A DNA stretch of 10,795 bases, from positions 1-10,795 of the forward strand of contig JAAYJJ010000084.1 of NCBI GenBank assembly GCA_012522985.1. The letters run 5' to 3'. Numbering within the stretch: the first letter of the stretch is position 1; every line of letters begins with the position of its first letter. The notes below the pieces were generated by a model. That model ran no database searches. It saw nothing but the letters and a program-made list of their open reading frames with translations, and was not told the DNA's origin. This DNA is from Aliarcobacter butzleri. GTDB lineage: Bacteria; Campylobacterota; Campylobacteria; Campylobacterales; Arcobacteraceae. A program made the position numbers and the translations under genes. This document shows positions 5,289-10,795 of this stretch, in pieces.

Positions 5289-7673
5289 ATGTCTATTATG
5301 ATTACAAAAAGAAATGGAAGAAAAGAGCATCTAGATATCTCTAAAATCCAAAAAATGACTATCAATGCAACAAAAGATCTAGAGGGAGTTAGTCAAAGTG
5401 AGTTAGAACTTGATTCTCAGATTAAGTTTATTGATGGTATGTCAAGTAGTGATATTCAAGATGCACTTATCAAAACTGCTGTAGAAAAAATAGATATAGA
5501 TGCACCTAATTGGACATTTGTTGCTGCTAGACTTTTTTTGTTTGATCTATATCATAGAGTAGGTAAAGCAACTCATGGTATAAAAGGAAGACCTTATTGC
5601 CATCTAAAAGATTATATTAAGTATGGACAAAATGCAAAAAGGATTTTGCTTGGGCTTGAAGAGGGATATGATTTAGATGAACTTAACTCATATATAGATA
5701 TAAATAGAGATTATCAGTTTAACTATCTTGGTATTAAAACTCTTTATGATAGATATTTAATCAAAAACAGTAAAGCTGAGCCTATCGAACTTCCTCAACA
5801 AATGTTTATGGCAATAGCTATGTTTTTGGCTCAAAACGAAGAGAATAAAACCGAAAAAGCAAAAGAGTTTTATGATGTGGTATCTAAATTTGAAGTTATG
5901 TTAGCAACTCCAACACTATCAAATGCAAGGACTCCAAGACATCAATTAAGTAGTTGTTATATAGGAAGTAGCCCTGATAATATAGAAGGGATTTTTGATG
6001 GTTACAAAGAGATGGCACTACTATCTAAATATGGTGGTGGTATAGGCTGGGATTGGAACAGTATTAGAGCTTTGGGTGGTATGATAGACAACCACAAAAA
6101 CGCTGCTGGTGGTGTAATACCATTTTTAAAAATAACCAATGATTTAGCAATAGCTGTAGATCAACTAGGTACTAGAAAAGGTGCTATTGCTGTTTATATA
6201 GAGCCATGGCATATGGATGTGCTTGATTTTATAGATCTAAAGAAAAACAGTGGAGAAGAGCGAAGAAGAGCACATGATCTGTTTCCTGCACTTTGGATAA
6301 GTGATCTTTTTATGAAAAGAGTATTAGAAGACTCTTATTGGACACTTTTTGATCCATATGAAGTAAAAGATCTATCAGAACTATATGGAGAAGAGTTTGA
6401 AGCTAAATATATAGAGTATGAAAATAGTTCTGAGATTACAAAAGAGCATATAAAAGCAAAAGATCTTTGGAAAAGAGTCTTAACAAACTATTTTGAAAGT
6501 GGTAGTCCATTTTTATGTTTTAAAGACAATGCAAATAGAGCAAATCCAAATAACCATAGTGGTTTTATAAGAAGTAGTAACCTTTGTACAGAGATATTTC
6601 AAAATACAAATCCAAACTACTATAAAATAAGATTAGAGTTTGTAGATGGAAGTGTAGAACTTTATGATGAAGATGAGCTAATAACACTAGATAATGGCTT
6701 AGTAAAAACAGCAAATAAAATAACTGCACTAGATACACTAAATAGTAAAAGGGTATTTATTGTAGAAAAAGAAAAAATAGATGGAGATACCGCTGTATGT
6801 AACTTAGCTTCTATTAACTTAAGTAAAATCAATAGTGACGAAGATATCAAAAGAGTTGTAAAAGTAGCTATTAGAATGCTTGATAATGTAATAGATCTCA
6901 ACTTCTATCCACTAAAAAAAGTAAAAATGACAAACCTAAAAACAAGAGCAATAGGGCTTGGTGTTATGGGTGAATCTCAAATGTTAGCTCAAAAGCAGAT
7001 TATTTGGGGTAGTAATGAACATTTTAAAACTATAGATACTATTATGGAAGCTATTAGCTATAATGCTATCTACGCTTCAAGCGAACTTGCACTAGAAAAA
7101 GGCTCTTATCCTACATTTGAAGGCTCTAAATGGAGCAAAGGTATTATGCCTTTTGATCATACTCCTCAAGCTGTAAATGCTTTGATAGAAAGAGATCTTT
7201 TTGATTCTTCATATGATTGGGATAGTTTAAGATCTAAAATACAAAAAGATGGTATGAGAAATGGTTACCTTATGGCTATTGCACCAACTAGCTCTATATC
7301 TATATTGGTAGGTACTACTCAAGCAATAGAGCCTGTATATAAAAGAAAATGGTTTGAAGAGAACTTAAGTGGTTTAATACCTGTTGTTGTACCAAATCTA
7401 TCTCCTGATACTTGGAGATATTATACTCCAGCTTATGAGGTAGAACAAACCAATATTATAAAAGCAGCAGCTATAAGACAAAAATGGGTAGATCAAGGAC
7501 AAAGTGTAAATATTTTTATGAGCTTAGATAAAGCAAGTGGTAGATATTTGCATGAACTTTATACTCTTGCTTGGAAGTTAGGACTAAAATCCACTTACTA
7601 TCTAAGAAGCCAATCACCAGAAGCAAGTAATGATATAGAAGATAGAAGTATGGAGTGTGTTGGTTGTCAATAA
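5289..7673 (+). CDS. nrdA: Class Ia ribonucleotide reductase, alpha subunit
   Basis: NrdA reduces ribonucleoside diphosphates to deoxyribonucleotides in the cytoplasm, using a radical supplied by NrdB. The 794-residue protein starts with one ATP-cone (about 1-90), the allosteric activity site. The catalytic set is complete: redox cysteines C223 (LSSCYIG) and C504 (AVCNLAS), the NLCTE loop with N431, thiyl-radical C433 and E435, the tyrosine pair Y770-Y771 for radical transfer, and the C-terminal shuttle pair C790/C793 (CVGC). The C433-C504 distance is 71 residues against 23 between the matching cysteines in E. coli NrdA, so about 48 extra residues (roughly 437-495) are inserted in the barrel. 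The ATG is eight bases after AGAGG. nrdB follows after 27 bases. Confidence 0.97.
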   Translation: MSIMITKRNGRKEHLDISKIQKMTINATKDLEGVSQSELELDSQIKFIDGMSSSDIQDALIKTAVEKIDIDAPNWTFVAARLFLFDLYHRVGKATHGIKGRPYCHLKDYIKYGQNAKRILLGLEEGYDLDELNSYIDINRDYQFNYLGIKTLYDRYLIKNSKAEPIELPQQMFMAIAMFLAQNEENKTEKAKEFYDVVSKFEVMLATPTLSNARTPRHQLSSCYIGSSPDNIEGIFDGYKEMALLSKYGGGIGWDWNSIRALGGMIDNHKNAAGGVIPFLKITNDLAIAVDQLGTRKGAIAVYIEPWHMDVLDFIDLKKNSGEERRRAHDLFPALWISDLFMKRVLEDSYWTLFDPYEVKDLSELYGEEFEAKYIEYENSSEITKEHIKAKDLWKRVLTNYFESGSPFLCFKDNANRANPNNHSGFIRSSNLCTEIFQNTNPNYYKIRLEFVDGSVELYDEDELITLDNGLVKTANKITALDTLNSKRVFIVEKEKIDGDTAVCNLASINLSKINSDEDIKRVVKVAIRMLDNVIDLNFYPLKKVKMTNLKTRAIGLGVMGESQMLAQKQIIWGSNEHFKTIDTIMEAISYNAIYASSELALEKGSYPTFEGSKWSKGIMPFDHTPQAVNALIERDLFDSSYDWDSLRSKIQKDGMRNGYLMAIAPTSSISILVGTTQAIEPVYKRKWFEENLSGLIPVVVPNLSPDTWRYYTPAYEVEQTNIIKAAAIRQKWVDQGQSVNIFMSLDKASGRYLHELYTLAWKLGLKSTYYLRSQSPEASNDIEDRSMECVGCQ

Positions 7674-7700
7674 AATATAACAATATAAAAGGCTAGATAT

Positions 7701-8720
7701 ATGGAAAGAAAAACAATATATAATCCAGATTCAACAGAGGGTATCAACCAAAGAAGAACATTTGGTGGTAATCCAGATGGTATGATCAACTTTACAAAAT
7801 ATAAATATGAATGGGCTATTAAATTATGGGATATGATGGAAGCTAATACTTGGTTTCCAAGAGAAGTTCAAATGACTGCTGATGCAAAAGATTACAAATA
7901 CTTAACTCCAGCAGAAAAAAGAATGTATGATTTGGTTCTTAGCCAACTTATTTTTATGGATAGTTTACAAACAAATAACCTAATGGATAATATCAATCCA
8001 TATATAACTGCACCAGAAATAAATGCTTGTTTAAGCAGACAAAGCTATGAAGAAGCAAACCATAGCAAATCTTACGCAGTTATGGTAGAGTCAATATCAG
8101 ATAATACTGATGAGATATATGATATGTGGAAAACAGATGCAAAATTAAGAGAAAAAAATACTTTTATTGCTGATGTTTATAGAAAATTGGCTGGTAAGAT
8201 CAATGATCATAATATAGTCTTAGCTATGTTTGCAAATCAAATCCTAGAAGGGCTATATTTCTATGCTGGATTTGCGGCTATTTATGCTCTTGGAAAAAGT
8301 GGCAAGATGTTGGGAAGTTCGCAGATGATTAGATTTATCCAAAGAGATGAAGTTACTCATCTTATTTTATTTCAAAACCTAATCCTTTCAACCAAAAAAG
8401 AAAGACCTGAGCTTTTTACACCAGGGCTTGAAGAAGAGGTTAGAGAAATGTTTAGAAAAGCTGTAGATTTAGAGGCTTCTTGGGGTGCTTATATCACTCA
8501 AGGGCAAATTTTAGGATTTACTGATAAGATAATAAGACAATATATAGAGTATCTTGCTGATAAAAGACTTGAAGCTGTAGGATATGCTCCTATGTACAAT
8601 GTAAAACACCCTATTCCTTGGGTAGATGGTTATGCTTCATTTAATGATCAAAGAACAAATTTCTTTGAAGGAAATGTTGTAAACTATAGTAAAGGTAGTA
8701 TAGATTTTGATGATTTCTAA
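7701..8720 (+). CDS. nrdB: Class Ia ribonucleotide reductase, beta subunit
   Basis: NrdB houses the diiron centre and tyrosyl radical that starts catalysis in NrdA. In this 339-residue protein the expected metal ligands are D87, E118, H121, E183, E217 and H220, in the motifs EANHSKSY (118-125), ILEG (181-184) and RDEVTH (215-220). Y125 matches the radical tyrosine (E. coli Y122). W51 and D216 match the radical-transfer residues W48 and D237, and Y329 near the C-terminus probably matches Y356. The acidic tail DFDDF fits the NrdA-docking peptide. The tyrosine and ligand set indicate class Ia rather than the tyrosine-less class Ic. AAAAGG at 7687-7692 precedes the ATG. Its last bases overlap the start of the hydrolase gene. 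Confidence 0.97.
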   Translation: MERKTIYNPDSTEGINQRRTFGGNPDGMINFTKYKYEWAIKLWDMMEANTWFPREVQMTADAKDYKYLTPAEKRMYDLVLSQLIFMDSLQTNNLMDNINPYITAPEINACLSRQSYEEANHSKSYAVMVESISDNTDEIYDMWKTDAKLREKNTFIADVYRKLAGKINDHNIVLAMFANQILEGLYFYAGFAAIYALGKSGKMLGSSQMIRFIQRDEVTHLILFQNLILSTKKERPELFTPGLEEEVREMFRKAVDLEASWGAYITQGQILGFTDKIIRQYIEYLADKRLEAVGYAPMYNVKHPIPWVDGYASFNDQRTNFFEGNVVNYSKGSIDFDDF

Positions 8721-9429
8721 ACTTTGTACATTGCAGTTTGTTACAACAAATAATTATGAACAAAATCTAGATAAGTTAATCTCTTTAATAGAGTCTTGTG
8801 ATGAAGGCTCTATTATACTTGCTCCTGAACTTGCTGTTAGTGGATATAGTTATAGTGATATAGAAAATGCCTCTTTATATACTAAAAAGGCTATAAAAAA
8901 ACTACTATCTTTAAGTAATAATAAATCTATAATAGTATCTATGATTACAAAATATAAAAACAACTTTTATAATAGTGCTTTTGTTTTGTCAAATCATAAG
9001 ATTATCCACAAACAATCAAAACATCATCTTTTTATCCTCAATGATGAAAAAAAGTATTTTACTAGTGCAAATAGATCTAAAATACAACTTTTTGAATTAA
9101 ATGGGTATAAAATAGGGATTTTAATCTGTTTTGAACTAAGATTTATAGATCTTTGGCAAAAATTAAAAGGAGCTGATATCATACTAATCCCTGCTATGTG
9201 GGGAGTACAACGAAAAGAGCATCTTAATACTTTAGCAAAAGCTCTTGCTATAGCAAATCAATGTTTTGTTATGCTTAGTAATAGTGCAAATGAAGAGATG
9301 GCAAAAGGTAGTGGTATTATTAGCCCTTTTGGTGTAGAGTATAAAGATGATAATAAAGAGCTACTTTGTAGCAATTTTGATCCAAAAGAGATCAAAAAAA
9401 TGAGAAAATATATGAACATAGGGTTATAA
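8710..9429 (+). CDS. Carbon-nitrogen hydrolase (nitrilase superfamily)
   Basis: This 239-residue protein belongs to the nitrilase/amidase superfamily, which cleaves non-peptide C-N bonds. The catalytic triad is visible: Glu40 ([12 protein letters not shown]), Lys104 (SKHHLF) and Cys140 (ILICFELRF). It is rather short for the family, which usually runs near 260-280 residues, and the C-terminus after about 210 is reduced. The substrate cannot be told; omega-amidase-like or other amidase activity is possible. The start overlaps the nrdB end by 11 bases. A TTG at 8707 could also be used. The only ribosome-site-like AAAGG (8691-8695) is 14 bases from the ATG, so translation is probably coupled to nrdB. 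A single base separates it from the phosphatase gene. Confidence 0.88.
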   Translation: MISKLCTLQFVTTNNYEQNLDKLISLIESCDEGSIILAPELAVSGYSYSDIENASLYTKKAIKKLLSLSNNKSIIVSMITKYKNNFYNSAFVLSNHKIIHKQSKHHLFILNDEKKYFTSANRSKIQLFELNGYKIGILICFELRFIDLWQKLKGADIILIPAMWGVQRKEHLNTLAKALAIANQCFVMLSNSANEEMAKGSGIISPFGVEYKDDNKELLCSNFDPKEIKKMRKYMNIGL

Positions 9430-9430
9430 A

Positions 9431-9868
9431 ATGAATATATTATTTGTGTGTTTAGGAAATATCTGTAGATCTCCAATAGCTGAAGGAATAGCTAGAGAGT
9501 ATATAAAAAGAAATAATCTTAATATCATAGTTGATAGTGCTGGAACTGCTGGGTATCATATAGGTGAACCTCCCTGTGAAAACTCTATAAAAATAGCACA
9601 ACAAAAAGATATAGATATCTCAAATCTTAAAGTAAGACAACTATCTAGTGAAGATTTTAATAAATTTGATATGATAGTAGGTTTAGATAGTTCAAATATT
9701 ACAAATATTATTAAAATAGGATATGCCAATCCATATCTTTTGGGTGATTTTGGATTAGATGGAGATGATGTGCCTGATCCATACTTTTTTGATGGATTTG
9801 AAGGCTTTGATAAAGTTTTTGATATGATAGAAACAGCAGTTATCAATCTCTTAAACTCTATAAAATGA
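9431..9868 (+). CDS. Low-molecular-weight protein tyrosine phosphatase
   Basis: A 145-residue cytoplasmic phosphatase with the family's CX5RS loop at the N-terminus: C7 is the nucleophile and R13 binds phosphate (VCLGNICRS, 6-14). The general acid is D116 in the VPDPYFFDG loop (114-122). Length and motif spacing match a complete LMW-PTP; the SAGT motif at 36-39 is also typical. Bacterial members remove phosphate from tyrosine kinases or, in some cases, phosphoarginine; the substrate here is unknown and no tyrosine kinase gene is in the window. It begins one base after the hydrolase stop and its TGA overlaps the next ATG (ATGA), so it is within a tightly coupled operon. Confidence 0.93.
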   Translation: MNILFVCLGNICRSPIAEGIAREYIKRNNLNIIVDSAGTAGYHIGEPPCENSIKIAQQKDIDISNLKVRQLSSEDFNKFDMIVGLDSSNITNIIKIGYANPYLLGDFGLDGDDVPDPYFFDGFEGFDKVFDMIETAVINLLNSIK

Positions 9869-10795
9869 ATTTAATCTTTCCATTACTTTTTCTTTTTGTT
9901 TTTGCTATGATGCTATTTTATAGCAAAAAAAGAGTTATAGATAAAGCTGTTTTTTCATCTAAATTTAAAAAAATCTCATATTTTATATTGGCTTTTATCT
10001 ATCTTTTTGTGATTTTGTATTTTATAGATAGATATTTTGCTTTTTTACCAAAAGAGATTTTTTATCTAGCTAGTTTAGCTAGTGGTATAGGCTTTTTGAT
10101 CTTTGTTTTTACTCTATTTTTTGAACTTTATTTACTATATGTTAGGATATTTAAGCCTTCTATAAAACAAAAAAATGCAATAGAGTTTTTACTTTTTACA
10201 TTTATGATATTTTATATCTCTTTTGGGATAATCAACGGTCAACTTGACCCAAAAGTAACAAAACATACTATTACAACAGATAAACTTATAAAAAAAGATA
10301 TAAATATTGTCTTCTTTTCTGATTTGCATATAGGTGGTTTAGTAGGAAGTAAATATGTTCAAAATGTAGTAGATCTTATCAACTCACAAAACCCTGATAT
10401 TGTACTAATAGGTGGTGATTTAATAGATACCAAAATAGAACATATCACCAAAGAATTAGAGCTTTTAAAAGAGATCTCTTCAATATATGGCACCTATTTT
10501 ATAGTAGGCAATCATGAGTATTTTCATGATTTACAACATATTATATCCTCTTCAGAGTCTTTAGGGCTAAAAACCCTATTAAATGAAACTATAAAAATAG
10601 CTGATCTAGATATCCAATTATCTGGGCTTTATGACTATATGGGCAAAAGAAGTGGTAGCAATGCTCCTGATCTAAAAGCCTTGGATATAGATAAAAATCT
10701 TTTTTCTATACTTATATCACATCAACCAAAAGTAATTAATGATGATGATTTTATTGCTGAGGAGTTTGATCTTATCTTAAGTGGACATACGCATT
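9865..10795 (+). CDS. Membrane-anchored calcineurin-like metallophosphoesterase, 3' end cut off by window
   Basis: At least 310 codons are open to the window end. The N-terminal part is hydrophobic, with about four membrane helices near 1-19, 36-54, 66-93 and 106-124. The rest is a metallophosphoesterase domain with the metal ligands in order: D153 and H155 (SDLHIG), D185 (GGDLID), N216 and H217 (VGNHE), H286 (SHQP) and H308/H310 (GHTH), where the sequence stops. This resembles YkuE/YaeI-type phosphoesterases, which act near the membrane, some on lipid-linked substrates; the actual substrate is not evident. The ATG at 9865 overlaps the phosphatase stop codon (ATGA), a sign of translational coupling. 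The remaining C-terminus lies outside the window. Confidence 0.9.
   Translation, partial: MNLIFPLLFLFVFAMMLFYSKKRVIDKAVFSSKFKKISYFILAFIYLFVILYFIDRYFAFLPKEIFYLASLASGIGFLIFVFTLFFELYLLYVRIFKPSIKQKNAIEFLLFTFMIFYISFGIINGQLDPKVTKHTITTDKLIKKDINIVFFSDLHIGGLVGSKYVQNVVDLINSQNPDIVLIGGDLIDTKIEHITKELELLKEISSIYGTYFIVGNHEYFHDLQHIISSSESLGLKTLLNETIKIADLDIQLSGLYDYMGKRSGSNAPDLKALDIDKNLFSILISHQPKVINDDDFIAEEFDLILSGHTH

Noticed and set aside
6573..6800. Possible intein in nrdA at the active-site loop.
   Set aside because: The extra segment is only about 48 residues, has no N-terminal splice Cys/Ser or terminal His-Asn, and the reading frame is a continuous NrdA.
8707..8709. TTG as the start of the hydrolase gene.
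   Set aside because: The ATG immediately after it is the stronger start codon and keeps the whole domain; the one-residue difference has no effect on the annotation.

Overview
The window is about 10.8 kb of AT-rich chromosome. Extended -10 promoters (TGnTATAAT) without clear -35 boxes, many poly-purine codons, a short-form ThiC and an aerobic class Ia ribonucleotide reductase whose large subunit carries an extra segment all suggest a Campylobacterota (Epsilonproteobacteria) genome, such as a Sulfurimonas- or Arcobacter-like organism. The genus is not decided by the sequence.

Left part (1-2394, minus strand). An accessory AAA ATPase gene of the AAA_14/DUF4143 type stands alone at 197-1387. 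It is bracketed on both sides by a pair of 18-bp palindromes of consensus TGCTTATTARRATAAGCA. The two palindromes of each pair are 33 bp apart, start to start, on both sides of the gene. Two small membrane-protein genes follow: a TM2-domain protein (1600-1857) and a cold-shock-like/DUF4190 fusion with a GTG start (1945-2394). Each has a strong AGGAGA ribosome site and a likely promoter of its own; a perfect 14-bp inverted repeat separates them.

Middle part (2395-5177, plus strand). A divergent promoter region leads into thiC, which makes the thiamine pyrimidine, and then mrp/apbC, an Fe-S cluster carrier ATPase. The pairing makes sense because ThiC is a [4Fe-4S] radical-SAM-type enzyme and ApbC is known to support ThiC in enteric bacteria. 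The likely mrp start is 3998, behind its own promoter. A perfect 12-bp hairpin closes the unit.

Right part (5178-10795, plus strand). A promoter drives a compact run: nrdA and nrdB (class Ia ribonucleotide reductase, all radical-transfer and metal-site residues present), a short nitrilase-superfamily hydrolase, a low-molecular-weight tyrosine phosphatase, and a membrane-anchored calcineurin-like phosphoesterase cut off by the window end. Gene junctions downstream of nrdB overlap or are one base apart, so these three genes are probably translated from the nrd transcript.

Most of the window is ordinary housekeeping sequence. The best candidate for something undescribed is the ATPase gene with matching palindrome pairs at both ends, which looks either like a small mobile or selfish unit or like a gene that controls itself through an unusual paired operator. 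Second-tier observations are the roughly 48-residue insertion in the NrdA active-site barrel, the cysteine-rich tail of Mrp, and the inverted repeat between the two small membrane-protein genes.
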